Assembly: GCA_963575745.1 (NCBI GenBank)
Contig: CAUYUJ010017908.1
Coordinates: forward strand, 127,501-191,500
Length of the DNA: 64,000 nt
Source of the DNA: Prorocentrum cordatum
Lineage: Eukaryota > Sar > Dinophyceae > Prorocentrales > Prorocentraceae
Reading direction: 5' to 3'
Shown here: one piece after another, positions 10,694-21,945 of the stretch
Position numbering within the stretch: the stretch's first letter is position 1
How the letters are laid out: the number at the start of each line of letters is the position of its first letter
Notes under the pieces: generated by a model
The model's input: only the letters and a program-made list of their open reading frames with translations
Databases searched by the model: none
Told to the model about the DNA's origin: nothing
Program-made: the position numbers and the translations under genes

Positions 10694-10910
10694 CTCATGG
10701 TGCTGATGCTGATGCTGATGAATATGAAGATGCTGATGATGCTGATGATGAAGAAGAGTAATACTACTAATGCTAGTAATAGTATTACTAATGACATTAA
10801 TGCGAATACTAGTATTATTATTAATGATGCTAAGGAGGATGATCAGCACGAGGAAGAGAAGGATATGAACGAAGAGGAGGAAGAGGAGGAGCACCAGCAG
10901 AAACAGGAGC
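10060..10910. repeat. (GGA)n joined to (GAT)n
   Basis: (GGA)n with GGGA blocks to about 10,320, then (GAT)n with GCT interruptions to about 10,760, then an AT-richer AGTAAT/ATTAAT stretch. The plus strand is purine-rich in the first half. Confidence 0.95.
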
Positions 10911-11335
10911 AGGAGTAAGAGGAGCGGGAGGAGCAGGAGGACCAGGGGGAGGCGGAGGAGTTGAACGGATGAGGCGACCACGACGAGGAAGGACTCGGAT
11001 CCAAGAAGTGCGGCCCGTACGCGCGTGAGCCGCGCCACAGGGAACGACAGGAGCAGAGCGTCGATGCTGGAATATGCACGACGCTGCACCGGGAACACCA
11101 TGTCTGAACAACCGAGGACGTCAGGGGCAACAAAAGGGGGGGACAGGCAGAGGGGGGGGGATGCATCGACCCCCAATCGCCCATGAATCGCCCAACCTGC
11201 CCAGGCACGTGCGGATCCACCATCAGGGGCCTGTCGCCGATCTATCAGCGTGGTCTCGCCGACTCTCCAGGTCGATGCTTCGCCCCCCCCCCCCCTGTGC
11301 CAGTCCCCCTCCGAGCGGTGCCATCGATCCGAGGC
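10911..11335. other. non-repetitive spacer
   Basis: Mixed sequence with C and G runs (11,135-11,160, 11,281-11,295); no supported gene. Confidence 0.35.
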
Positions 11336-11540
11336 GGGAATTTCTACACGACCACCGCCTGGGGGGTCCGTTTTCGGAGCCTCGGCAGGCGGTGGACACG
11401 GACAGATTCGGGTCCCCGGGGGCCGAAAAAAAAAGAGAAATATATATATATATATATATACATATCTATATCCATATCCGCCGCCCGCTGTGGCACCAGG
11501 ACGTCGGTTCCCAGGCGGTGCATCTGGACAAATCCCTGCC
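11336..11540. mobile_element. foldback element, AATTTCTACA family, copy 1
   Basis: Matches 55,076-55,240 along its length (TTTCTACACGACCACCGCCT, CAGGCGGTGGA, CCAGGACGTCGGTTCCCAGG). The arms are inverted copies around CCGCCTGG/CCAGGCGG. Here the loop carries an A run and a (TA)n run (11,423-11,460) absent from the other copy. Confidence 0.7.
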
Positions 11541-11570
11541 TCGCAATCGAGCACAGACCAGAGTCGCCAG

Positions 11571-11656
11571 CACTCTGTGGGCGAGGCCGGCACGCAAGAG
11601 GAGCGCGCACCGCAGGAGGGGGAGCGGGAGCGGCGCCGTGCCCCGCTCGCGCGGCA
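11571..11656 (+). CDS. candidate exon, unknown protein
   Basis: After GAGTCGCCAG the frame reads HSVGEAGTQEERAPQEGERE then RRRAPLARQ, ending near a GT at 11,657. Strongly charged, high third-position GC. It lies between two foldback elements. No family. Confidence 0.35.
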
Positions 11657-11687
11657 GTGTCCGGGGGGAGAGGGAGATGGGCTTAAA

Positions 11688-12007
11688 GTCGGGCGTGCCC
11701 CTCTACAGTTAAGTCGGGCCTGTCCTGTCCCTTCACAGGGGGGGAATTCACAAATAGTCAAACAATGGTCTGGGGACGATTTGTTGACATGTTTGTTTGT
11801 GATTTGTTGGGGTATGTTCGAGTATTTTTGAATTTTTCGTTCAAAATCGGCCTGTAGGGGGACAGGCACGACTTAACTCTACAGGATGCATCTGCAAGAA
11901 CAGTAGCAAATAGTCTGGTGGCGATTTTCGCTCTAAGATATCATGCAGCAAGCATTTGTCTAAAACAGGAACGTTCCCAAATCCGCCTGCAGGAAGACAT
12001 GCCCGAC
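11688..12007. mobile_element. outer foldback element of the GTCGGGCATG family
   Basis: Left end GTCGGGCGTGCCCCTCTACA and right end CCTGCAGGAAGACATGCCCG are inverted copies. The interior resembles the element at 6,601 (AACAGT..TCTGG..GACGATTT). It is interrupted at 11,709-11,876 by a second element. Confidence 0.7.
11709..11876. mobile_element. nested foldback element with 8-bp target duplication (hAT-like)
   Basis: 168 bp with ends TTAAGTCGGGCCTGTCC and its imperfect complement (GGACAGGCACGACTTAA), flanked on both sides by CTCTACAG (11,701-11,708 and 11,877-11,884). An 8-bp duplication is known for hAT transposons; assignment to hAT is an inference from that alone. Confidence 0.65.
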
Positions 12008-12107
12008 CGAAGGAGAGGCAGAAGGAGGGGGCCGAGCGGTCCGCCACCGTCCCCGGGGACGCATGCCTGAAGCTTACCATGCCCGAGGCAATGTCTCGAG
12101 AAGTCAT

Positions 12108-12670
12108 ACAGCCAGTTCGCACAGTAAGGATGGGCATCCTTCCTGAGGTTACACATTGTTCATTTCTAATTCTTCGAGAGTTCTTTGATTTTTGTGGGGG
12201 CCAAGATCCTTTCACTTGTGATTGTTCTATCCTGGACCTCTTCCTGGCCACCAGGGGGCCAGGAACAATTAGAAACGAGCACAATTAGAAATGAGCACGA
12301 TTAGAAAAGAACGACGTGTACAGCCAGCCCGCATAGTAAGGATGGGCATCCTTCCTAAGGGTACCCTTGCATCCTTGCCCCTTCGGCCCATCGTTGTCCA
12401 CTTTCGCTGGCTGGGCGCCGCTCGAAAAGCTTCGGAATGTCCTCCCCGGGCCCTTACATCCTTCTCGTGCGTCCTGATGATACGGAATGACTGTACGGGG
12501 CGTCCCAGAAAGGGCCTCGCCTTCTTGCCTTCGAGGATCGAAGGAGTTGCCATCTCTTCCTCGGCAGAAGGCGGCGGAAGGGCGGCGGAAGTAAAACGGC
12601 GCCCTGCCTTCTTGCCTTCGGGGATCGCAGGAGTTGCCATTTCATTTTCGGCGGAAGGGCGGTGAGAGGC
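12108..12670. repeat. two local duplications
   Basis: First, AGTAAGGATGGGCATCCTTC occurs at about 12,123 and 12,333. Second, CTTGCCTTCGRGGATCG and GGAGTTGCCAT blocks at 12,524-12,590 are repeated at 12,605-12,665. A short AATTAGAAA motif occurs twice at about 12,265-12,305. 12,008-12,079 reads PKERQKEGAERSATVPGDA and is a weak exon candidate. Confidence 0.6.
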
Positions 12671-12927
12671 GGAAGCAAAAAATCGATCTCCCAAGAGATG
12701 ACAACCTTTTGGGTTCAGGGTTTCCAGACTCGGCATCTGCTTTTCGTCCTGGGTATTCTGGGTCTCTTCGCTCTGCACGCTGCGCGGTGACTTCCCTCAG
12801 CCGTGGAAGAAGCTGCTTCGCTCAGGGTGCTCCGGGCTTCCCCTCAGGTGCACCTCGCGCACGGGTTTTCATGGTTGGGTTTTTGTTCGAGGGTTTCTTG
12901 TGGCCGCGCCCGCAGTGTAACAAAGAA

Positions 12928-13092
12928 CGGCATAAACATGACATTTTGGCGGTCCACTCGGATTTCTTGGATCTGCGCTGCAGCCCCCTGGCGGCGCCTC
13001 CGGCGCCGCCTCTGGCGCGGTCCGCGCGCCAGGTAGGGGGGGCCCAGCTCAGATCCAAGAAATCCGCGCGGACCGTCAAAAGGTTATTTTCT
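12928..13092. mobile_element. foldback element, GGATTTCTTGGATC family, copy 1
   Basis: Left TTTTGGCGGTCC plus CGGATTTCTTGGATC is matched by inverted GATCCAAGAAATCCG plus GGACCGTC on the right; the loop holds GGCGCCTCCGGCGCC palindromes. Same family as 38,660-38,825. Confidence 0.75.
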
Positions 13093-13689
13093 GGGTTTTG
13101 TTAATATGATACCTCATCCGCGTGCTTGGCATCGCCTTATCTCGATGGCGATGTGGGGTTTCTGAGGGCGCATCCCTCAGAGTGTCATCGCCTTAGGCTT
13201 GTCAATCTTAGCAATAGGGATACGCTCGATGCTGGTTAGAAGTGGCTTCCGCGGTGACGATTCTTGTTGTTGTCTGGTGTCTGTTGTTTGTTGTCTGTCG
13301 TTGTCCTCGCCCACGACCCGCTCGCGACCCACCCGCGATCCGCCCGCGACCCGCCCGCGCCCGCGCGACACAATCGGCGCCTGCGGTGGGCTTGATCAGA
13401 CCCTCGCAGACTAACGGCCACACCGCCGCCCCCTCACTCTTTCCACAACTGCGGGGGCAATGGTAGTACTCATGCTTGGCAACTGTGAAGGGGGGAGGCA
13501 GGAAGGAGGAGGGAGGGAGGGAGAAGGATGGATGGCGATATGGAAGGATGAGGGATGGGGGAGCGAGGATAATGCGGAGGGAGAGGGGGGCATCAGGATT
13601 GAGCAGGAGGACGAAGGCGGCGGAGGGTGGGCGATACGGAGAGGGCAGAAGGAACAAGGACGGCAGTGTCGACGCTCACGCCGCCGAGA
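13093..13689. other. non-repetitive spacer
   Basis: Includes a CCCGCGAC-type short repeat (about 13,305-13,370) and GGA-rich sequence (13,480-13,640). No supported gene. Confidence 0.35.
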
Positions 13690-13792
13690 ACGACATTGCC
13701 GACTTCGACGACGACGACGAGGACGACGACGAGGACGACGAAGACGACGAAGACGACGCCGAGGCCGACGCCGACGACGACAACGACGACGA

Positions 13793-13837
<45 letters not shown>

Positions 13838-14090
13838 TGCCGACGCCGACTCCGACGCCGGCGCCGATGCCGATGCGGATGCCGACGCCGACGCCGACGC
13901 GACGCTGACGCTGACGCTGACGCCGATGCCGATGCCGATGCCGACGCCGACGCCGACGCCGACGCTGATGCGACGCTGACGCTGACGCCGATGCCGATGC
14001 CGATGCCGCCGCCGACTACGCTGACGACGGCGGCCTCAGGGACGGCAGCGACGGGGACGTCGTCGACGACTCTGACGTCGAGGGCGACGC
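13690..14090. repeat. (GAC/GCC/GCT)n tract
   Basis: GAC, (GACGCC)n and (GCTGAC)n blocks with a duplicated CGACGCTGACGCTGACGC module (13,900 and 13,970). Confidence 0.95.
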
Positions 14091-14108
14091 TGACGGCGCC
14101 GGGCACAG

Positions 14109-14183
14109 GCGTGGGAGCTGGAGGCCGCCTGGCACGACCACGCCGCGAGGGGGGCAGAGGAGGCCTGCCAGCCGCGCTGGGGG
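14109..14183 (+). CDS. candidate 75-bp exon, unknown protein
   Basis: Bounded by GGGCACAG and GTGGGCG. The frame reads AWELEAAWHDHAARGAEEAC then QPRWG. Three Trp and nearly all G/C third positions make this much more protein-like than its neighbours. 25 codons exactly. No family recognised. Confidence 0.45.
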
Positions 14184-14244
14184 GTGGGCGGGCGGAGGGG
14201 GCCCAGGAGCGTGGAAAGGGACGGGGACGAGGGGGGACGGGGGG

Positions 14245-15300
14245 AAACAAGGAGGAGGAGGAGGAGGAGGAGGAGGAGGAGGAGGAGGAGGAGGAGGAGG
14301 AGGAGGAGGAGGAGGGAGGAGGAGGAGGGAGGAGGAGGCAGGAGGAGTGGAGGAGGAGGCGGAGGAGGAGGAGGAGGAGGAGGAGGAGGAGAGGCGGGGA
14401 GGAGAGGAGGAGAAGGAGGAGGTGGGGAGGAGGCAGGAGGAGCAGGAGGAGGGAGGCGGAGGAGAGAGGAGGAGGAGGAGGAGCAGGAGGCAGGAGGGGA
14501 GGAGGAGGAGGAGTAGGAGGAGGAAGGAGGAGGAGGAGGAGGAGGAGGAGGAGGGAGGAGCAGGAGGGAGCAGGAGGTTTGAAGGAGGAGGCGGAGGAGG
14601 GGAGGAGGAGGAGGAGGAGGAAGAGGAGGAGAGAGGAGGAGGAGGAGGAGGAGCAGGAGGACGAGGGAAGAGGAGAAGGATGAGGAGGAGTAGGAGGAGT
14701 ACGAGGAGGAGGAGGAGAGGCGGAGGGAGGAGGAGGAGGAGGAGGGTGAAGGGGGAGGGGGGATAAAAGGAGCAGGAAGAGGAGGAGGAGGAGGAGGAGG
14801 AGCAGGGAGGTGGAGGAGGAGGAGGGATGAGGATGATGATGATGATGAATGAGAGGGTCGGAGGTATGGGAGGAGCGAGGGGAGGAAGGCGGAGGAGGAG
14901 GAGGAGATGAGGAGGAGAGGAGTGAGGAGGAGGGAGAAAAGGAGGAAATGGCGCGAAAAGAGGAACAAGGAGGAAGAGGAGCAGGAGACGAGGAGAAGGA
15001 GGCGGAGGAGGAGGAGGAGGAGGCGGAGCCGTGAGGCTGAGGCGGTAGGGGATGAGGAGAGGAGGAGCTGAGGCGGAGTTGAGGAGGAGGCGGAGGAGGA
15101 GGAGGAGGAGGAGGAGGTGGAGGTGGGAGGGGAAGGAGGATGAGGAAGAGGAGGAGGAGAGGAGGAGGAGCGGATGCGGATGGCGGAGGCGGAGGTGGAG
15201 GCGGAGGCGGCGGAGGAGGAGGAGGAGAAGGAGGAGGAGGAGGAGGAGGAGGAGGAGGGGGAGGAGGCGGAGGCGGAGGAGGAGGAGGATGAGGAGGACG
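14245..15300. repeat. 1-kb (GGA)n block
   Basis: GGA triplets with GCA, GGC and GAT interruptions; the plus strand is almost pure purine for over 1 kb. Confidence 0.95.
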
Positions 15301-15905
15301 AATAATAATAATAATCATATTAATAGTAATATTAATAATAATAATGATACTAATAACAACCATAATAATGATAATTTTATTAATAATACTACTACTAATA
15401 ATAATATTACTGATATGAATACTAATACGAAGAACACGATGAATGAGAAGGAGAAGGAGAAGGAGAAGGAGAAGGAGGAGGATACGAATGATAATAGTAT
15501 TAATAAGACGAAGGAGAAGAGACTGATATGAGTACTAAGAAAAATTAATTAGATAAAGAAGACTAATAACAGTACTAAGACTAATACGAATGCTAAGAAG
15601 ACTAAGAAGCAGAAGGCTAATACGAATACTAATATTCATACGAATAATAATAAGAGGAGGAGGAGGCGGAGGCAGGCGGACGGAGGAAGGGCGGAGGAGG
15701 AGGAGGAGAGAGGAGGAGGGAGGAGGAGGGGGAGGAGGAGAGAAGGGGGGATGAGCGCGGGAGGCATCTGAGTGAGATGTAGAGACGCGAGGAGCAGGAG
15801 GCCGAGGAGGAGGAGGAGGTGGAGGAGGAGGAAAGCAGGAGGAGCAGGAGAGCAGGAGGGGAAGGAGAGGAGGAGGAGGAGGAGGAAAGAGGAGGAGGAA
15901 TGGGC
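15300..15905. repeat. (AAT)n then (GGA)n
   Basis: AT-rich AAT/ACT/AAG triplets to about 15,655, then (GGA)n to 15,905. Confidence 0.9.
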
Positions 15906-15982
15906 AGGAGCAGGAGGAGCTGGGGCCCTCCCCCCTCCCTCCTCCTTCCCTTCTTCCTTTCTTCCTCCGTTCTCCATCTCTT

Positions 15983-16015
15983 GTTATTGTTATTGTTATT
16001 GTTATTGTTGTTGTT

Positions 16016-16050
<35 letters not shown>

Positions 16051-16052
16051 GT
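15983..16052. repeat. (TTG)n / (GTTATT)n microsatellite
   Basis: TTATTG, TTG and TCGTTG units running into a short AAYAATTATTGTTG boundary sequence (16,053-16,090) shared with the TTG-bounded repeat units. Confidence 0.85.
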
Positions 16053-16814
16053 TGAACATTATTTATTCTAAGAAATAATTATTGTTGGGCCCCCTGGTGC
16101 GCGCCCCCCCTGCGCCGCCTGGGCCGCAGCTACATTTTCATCATTTTCGTGAGGAAGCCTCAGAAAAGAGGGTGTGTACAGGATCCGGTTGTTTTGTTGT
16201 AATCCGCTTTCCCTTGCAAAACAACAATAGAAAATGACATTTCTTGTTCTAATATATCAAATTTCAAGAATCCCTTGCAAAAAATAAGGTAAAGTGGACA
16301 TTCGCGCGCGCAAGACGAAATCCTTCCAAAAGCTTAGTGTTCGGAGCGATTTTAACATAAAAACATCAAAAAACCAATGGTTTTTCAACAAAAAATGTCA
16401 AAATCTCATCCCGCGCGCTCTTGCGGATTCGTAGGGAAACCAACACTTTTTCAACATTTCTGTCAAACGGGCTTTTTGCGAGCAACTTTTTCGAACTTCT
16501 GCGACAACGGTTGCGCACCTGCCAGGGCCATCATCCCTGTCAAATAATACCCTGCGGGACACATTCGTTTTTTCTTCGCGCGCGCACGCCGTCTTCGTCG
16601 GCCGCGGGGCCCTGAATAGTAGCCACGGTCGTCCGCATGCCACGAAGTGAAGTGTCCGAACGTCATAGGGCGGGAAGCTGGTTGTGGGTGGTGGCGAAGA
16701 GTCGTTTGGAAATTTGGTAGAGCTTGAACCGGCCCCCCCACAAAGTGGGGGTATTGCCCGCCTCCTATGAAAACCCTGGCACTGGTGAGAACGGTGTGTC
16801 CCCACGTGCTAGTA
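16053..16814. other. spacer with AT-rich island
   Basis: 16,130-16,420 is AT-rich and non-repetitive, unlike nearly everything else. A minus-strand GACAGGGATGATGG motif lies near 16,530. No gene recognised. Confidence 0.4.
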
Positions 16815-16868
<54 letters not shown>

Positions 16869-17150
16869 GAACTCTCACTCTTGAAGAATAATTATTGTTG
16901 ATCCCCCCCACCGGTGCACATTGTTTTTTTCAATTGAAGTGCCCCCCCGGGGCTCGCACTTTATTTTTTGTCAAGGAAAGTCTTCCTGCTCAAACTGGCC
17001 CCCTGGCCCCCCGGTTACAACAACAACGGCTCCCGCCTGAGACTTCCTCACAATTTAGCCAGGACCCCAGCTCCCGCCCGAGACGTCCTCGCATTTTATT
17101 CAAGAATCGCGCTCTCGCTTGGGACTTGCTGCCGATTTATTAATCGTTTC
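16815..17150. repeat. TTG-bounded repeat unit, copy A (truncated)
   Basis: (TTG)18 is followed by GAAGAATAATTATTGTTGAT and about 280 bp matching the starts of copies at 56,315 and 61,676, including three 40-bp monomers of the GCTCCCGCCTGAGACTTCCT type. Similarity stops near 17,150. Confidence 0.8.
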
Positions 17151-17703
17151 GCTCATTCCGCCGGCCCATGATGAGGCACCGCGGTCGATTGGGCGAGAGG
17201 TCGTCGGCAGTGCGGAGCTGCAGGGGTCGGCGCATGTTTTTTTTGAGGCGTTGCTCCGAAACCTCAAAAATGAGGGCTCGACCTCCGTTCTGGAAGTTCC
17301 CTTCCTCCGTTCTGGAGAGTCCTCAGAGATCTGACGCTCCGAAAAAATCGGAGCGGGAGGTTTTTAGCCAGTTTCGGCCTCCGGGAGCCTTCAACGGGCT
17401 CCGGGACCGTCACAAATCTGCCCAGGACGAAAAAACGGCCCCGGGGAAGTGGTCGACCTCCGGGGACCCCCTGTCGAACAGATTGGAGCGCGCGGATGTC
17501 TGGGTGTTCCTCCATGTTGGAGCTTACTGAAGGTTCTGGAACCTCTGGGTGCCTCCTCCTGTCTCCGTCTCGTCCTCCGAGAGAGCTCGGGGGCGTGGGC
17601 GAAACGCTGTATCGTAGCGACTGGGACCTCAGAGGAGGCACCTGCCGCACTGTGGCGATCTACACTCGAGGGGAAGCCCCGGAAAAATACTTGCGGCCAG
17701 TAC
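17151..17703. other. spacer with a dispersed-repeat fragment
   Basis: 17,355-17,430 is an inverted relative of the CCGAGGCCCGGCGAGGGCCC repeat (25,230, 39,340). 17,169-17,235 reads DEAPRSIGREVVGSAELQ, a weak exon candidate. Confidence 0.35.
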
Positions 17704-17800
17704 GAGGAGGAGGAGGAGGAGGAGGAGGAGGAGGAGGAGGAGGAGGAGGAGAAGGAGGAGGAGGAGGAGGAGGAGGAGGAGGAGAAAAAGTAGGAGGAGG
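17704..17800. repeat. (GGA)n microsatellite
   Basis: About 30 GGA triplets. Confidence 0.97.
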
Positions 17801-18256
17801 AAGAGGATGACGCGCAGAAGGAGGAGGACGAACATTAACACATGACGATGACGATGGCGACGACGATGGTTCCAGAAACGAAGACGATGATCATGACGAG
17901 GAGGAGGAGGATCAGGACGAGGAAGCTGCAATGATGACGACAACGATGACGATGATGCTGTTTGACCGATGTGCTGCTGATGATGCTGCTGCCGATGCCG
18001 ATCAAGCGTTGTTGGCAGAGCGCTTTCCTGAGCAAGGCTCTGAAATCAAATGTGATTTTGTTCCATGGCGCTGCCGCGCACATCCGCCAGGATCTTGCGT
18101 GGCATTGCGGGGGCTTTGGGCGGGGATTGCAGAGCTTTAGGGTGCTAGGTGGAGGAGGCGAGAAGGAGGAGGTGCCGTTTGAGAGGCCTTTTGGGATCGT
18201 TTGAGAGGCCGTTCGGAGGCACCTGGGAGCTTTCTGGGGCCTCCTGGGAGCCTCTT
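17801..18256. other. spacer up to the assembly gap
   Basis: GAC/GAT-rich to about 17,980, then unique sequence, ending in CTCCTGGGAGCCTCTT minisatellite fragments. No gene. Confidence 0.4.
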
Positions 18257-18356
18257 NNNNNNNNNNNNNNNNNNNNNNNNNNNNNNNNNNNNNNNNNNNN
18301 NNNNNNNNNNNNNNNNNNNNNNNNNNNNNNNNNNNNNNNNNNNNNNNNNNNNNNNN
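18257..18356. other. assembly gap (100 N)
   Basis: Run of N. Sequence either side cannot be assumed contiguous. Confidence 1.
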
Positions 18357-18517
18357 CCTACAGTCGGCCCAGATTAGCAGGTCGACCCTGCCAGCTCAGG
18401 GGTACCCTCCTGGCCTGTGCCTCGCGACACGTGCCTTCTTACACTCCTGTGGCGATGTGGCCCTCGGAAGGGTCTCGTGTCCTCTCGCGTGTCCTGTCCA
18501 ATCAAGGCCGACTGTAT
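18357..18517. mobile_element. foldback element, CTACAGTCGGCC family, copy 1
   Basis: CTACAGTCGGCCCAGATTAG on the left matches inverted AATCAAGGCCGACTGTAT on the right. Related to 48,452-48,757. The left end abuts the gap. Confidence 0.65.
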
Positions 18518-18564
18518 GGGGTCACCAAACCGTGTGAGGTCAATTGTATGCCGCGCTGATGGCG

Positions 18565-18629
18565 GTGAAGAAGATGATGATGATGATGATGATGAAGATG
18601 ATGAAGATGAAGATGAAGATGAAGATGAA

Positions 18630-18698
<69 letters not shown>

Positions 18699-19065
18699 CA
18701 TGATGGTGATGCTGCCGATGATGATGCTGATCATGATGATGCTGCTGATTATGGTGATGCTGATGATGATGATGATCATGATGATTCTGATGCTGATTAC
18801 GATTATGATGCTGATGCTGACGGTGATGCTGATGAGGATGGTTGTGATGATTAGGGTGATGATAATGATGACGATGACGATGATGTCGATGCCGATGGTG
18901 ATGCTGCTGCTGATGATGATTATGATGACGTTGCTGCTGCTGCTGATGATGACGATGTTGATGCTGGTGATGAGTATGCTGTTGGTGATGGTGATTATGC
19001 TGATGCTGATGACGGCAATGGTCATGACGGCAATGATCATGATGACGATGCCGACGGCGATATTG

Positions 19066-19112
<47 letters not shown>

Positions 19113-19458
19113 GGTGATGATGAAGATCATGAAGACGATGATGATGTTGATGATGATGCTGATGCTGATGACGATGATGATGACGCTGACGATGATGCTG
19201 CTGACAATGATGTTGATGATGTTGGTGGTGCTGATGGTCGCGATGATAGCGATGACGATGATGACGTTGACGCTGATGATGCTGATGACGATGATGATGA
19301 CGCTGGTGATGTTGATGTTGATGACGATGTTGATGCTGCTGATGCTGATGATGTTACTGATGCTGATGCTGCTGATGATGATGCCGATTATTATGCTAAT
19401 GCTGACGCTGATGCTAATGATTCTGATGCTGATGCTGATGGTGATGACGATGCTGGTA

Positions 19459-19515
<57 letters not shown>

Positions 19516-19715
19516 CTGACGATGATGGCGATGACGATGCTGCTGCTGATGATGATGTTGATGGTTATGATGAGGATGCTGATGATCATGCAAATGATGA
19601 TGATGCTGATGATGCTGTTGCTGATGCTGATGACGATGATGTTGGTGCTGATGCTGATGCTGACGCTCATGATGATGCTGATGATGCTGCTGCTGCTGAT
19701 GAGGATGATGATGAC

Positions 19716-19793
<78 letters not shown>

Positions 19794-19795
19794 TC

Positions 19796-19847
<52 letters not shown>

Positions 19848-19870
19848 GGTGGTGGTGGTGACGATCATGA
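18565..19870. repeat. 1.3-kb (GAT)n block
   Basis: GAT with GCT, GAC, GGT and GAA variants, ending in (GGT)9. Poly-D/A, poly-M/L and poly-I/S frames here have no coding signal. Confidence 0.97.
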
Positions 19871-20094
19871 TGATGCGGCAGGGAGGCGGGGGGATGAGGA
19901 GGAGAGGAGAGGAATGCGCGGCACTGTCTCTTCAAGACGAGGTCCCAACACCACATTATGGTTGGGAGCAACCGCCTCAGGGAGGGGAGGGGGAGGGTAC
20001 CCCTCCCCGAAGGGAAGATGGTTTTGGAAGACGAAAGAAAAACACCAGCAGACCACCTCCGCCCAAAGGGCTGGTGGGATTAGTCATGAGCCGC

Positions 20095-20358
20095 TTGTCT
20101 TTGCCTTGCATTATCCCCAGGCCTCCTAGACAGGGTCCGATTCGATAGGGTTGGAAGGATCGAGTCACATCGCCGATGCATCGGCGATGCGGCTCGATGT
20201 GGAGCCCGAGTTTATCCACACCGACGTCGCTGATGCATCGGTGACGTCGCTGATGCATCACCGGTGCATCGCCGATGTATCGGCGATGTGGCGCGATCCT
20301 CCGACCCCACCTACTCGGACCCTATCTGGGAGGCCTCTATTGCTCTGGTCTGGGTGCA
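20095..20358. mobile_element. large foldback element with CATCGCCGATG core
   Basis: Arms of more than 100 bp: CCAGGCCTCCTAGACAGGGTCC on the left pairs with the inverted GGACCCTATCTGGGAGGCCT on the right, continuing through GGAAGGATCG and ACATCGCCGATG to the centre. Perfect palindromes CATCGCCGATGCATCGGCGA and GACGTCGCTGATGCATC lie inside. Single copy in the window. Confidence 0.75.
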
Positions 20359-20919
20359 TGGAAGGATCGAGTACTTATCGTACATACGGGGTTGCACGCA
20401 CAGAGAGAGTGCTTCTGGATGTGTCTTGGCGTCGCTGAAGGTGGTTGGGGGTGTGCCGTGGAAGCCTTACGTGGAGGTCCTTTCTGTAGTCGGAGGAGCA
20501 GGAGGTCATGACAATGATGCATTCCAGGATCTCCTGGATTCCCAGGATCCCCTTAATGTCCCACATTCACCGCAGACGCGAGGCCCGCTAGATACTCCAG
20601 AGTTTTCGCAACGTACGGTGGGGGCGTTCGTTAAGGAATGTACCGAAGAGGCTTCAGACCCTGGGAGATGCCTCATCGCATGACGGCGGCGGTAATATCC
20701 ATGGCCAGTCCACGATTGGAGCCCCACTGGCTTCCAGACCCTGGATTCCTTATCGGAGGTTTCCTCATCCAATGCCATCACCGTATCCCGAGCCATCATC
20801 ATCGTCCTATGCTTTTGTTTTAAATCAGCGTCATCATGTCGGACCTTCCGAACGTACGGTCGTGACAGTTGGCACTTCGCGTCCAGAGGATCCTGAAGCG
20901 GGTTCTGTTGCGGGGTTTC
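20359..20919. other. non-repetitive spacer
   Basis: Contains CAGACCCTGGR and AACGTACGGT each twice (20,656 and 20,735; 20,610 and 20,850). No supported gene. Confidence 0.35.
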
Positions 20920-21480
20920 ACGGGGTCTCGTTGGAAGCATCTGGGGGGTCTCTCGGGGGACTTTTGGGAGCTCCTGTGAGGGGCCTCATGAGGCCCTCTG
21001 GGTGCATCGTGGGGCCTCCTGGGGGCCTCTTGGGGGTACTGGGGGACATCATGTGGAGGAGGACTCCTGGAGGTCACTCGAGTTCATTGTCTTGAGCCCA
21101 TTTGGGAGCCTCCTGGGCTGCTTTGGAGATCTCTTCGGTTGTCTTGGTGCCCTCTTGAGCTATCTGCGGGCGCTCTTGGAGGCGTCTTGAAGCGTCTTGG
21201 GCCAATCCAGAGGGCTTCTGGGGCCGTCTGTCAGTTCCCGAAAGCTAGAGGGCGGGAGAACGCCAGAATCAAACCAACACCATAGGAAGGACATTCGTTT
21301 TGGATCCGTGAGGGGCGTCTTCGGGGCCCCTTGGGGTGTCTTGAGGCCATGTTGAGTGCTTCGGACGCCTTCCAGGCGCGTTGGCGCCCCTCTTGTGCCG
21401 TCGTGAAAGGCATTCTTGGCATCTTCGAGGGAGGGGCGCTGGATCTGGAGGCTCCGGGAGAGTCGGAGTGGGCCCTCGAC
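20920..21480. repeat. GGGGCCTCTTGGG-type minisatellite, third locus
   Basis: Degenerate units such as GGGGCCTCCTGGGGGCCTCT and CATTTGGGAGCCTCCTGGGC; decays into GC-rich sequence open in frame 1 on the plus strand. Confidence 0.7.
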
Positions 21481-21613
21481 GAGCTCGTACGGACTTCCCC
21501 CCGCTCACAGGGCATTTCTGACACTGGGGGGGAGGGAGAAAAGGGAGGGGGAGGGACGGCCACATGCCTCACACGCATGTTCGCCCCCAGTCAGCGTGGG
21601 CCGGCGTATTCCG

Positions 21614-21639
21614 ATGATGATGATGACGATGATGATGAC

Positions 21640-21701
<62 letters not shown>

Positions 21702-21744
21702 CGATCATGATGATGACGATGACGATGACGATGACGATGATGAT

Positions 21745-21807
<63 letters not shown>

Positions 21808-21817
21808 CTGATGCTGA

Positions 21818-21900
<83 letters not shown>

Positions 21901-21945
21901 CTGATGATGCTGATCATGCTGATGATGCTGGTGATGATGGTGAGG
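21614..21945. repeat. (GAT)n microsatellite
   Basis: About 110 GAT triplets with GAC and GCT variants and two phase slips. Confidence 0.97.

Noticed and set aside
18544-20148. 534-codon Met/Leu-rich open frame, and other very long open frames in (GAT)n, (GGA)n and (GTC)n blocks
   Set aside because: They are translations of triplet repeats, open in several frames on both strands; no codon bias or composition supports protein coding.
20264-20683. 139-codon plus-strand ORF after the large palindrome
   Set aside because: Begins inside the palindrome; composition is ordinary for random GC-rich sequence.
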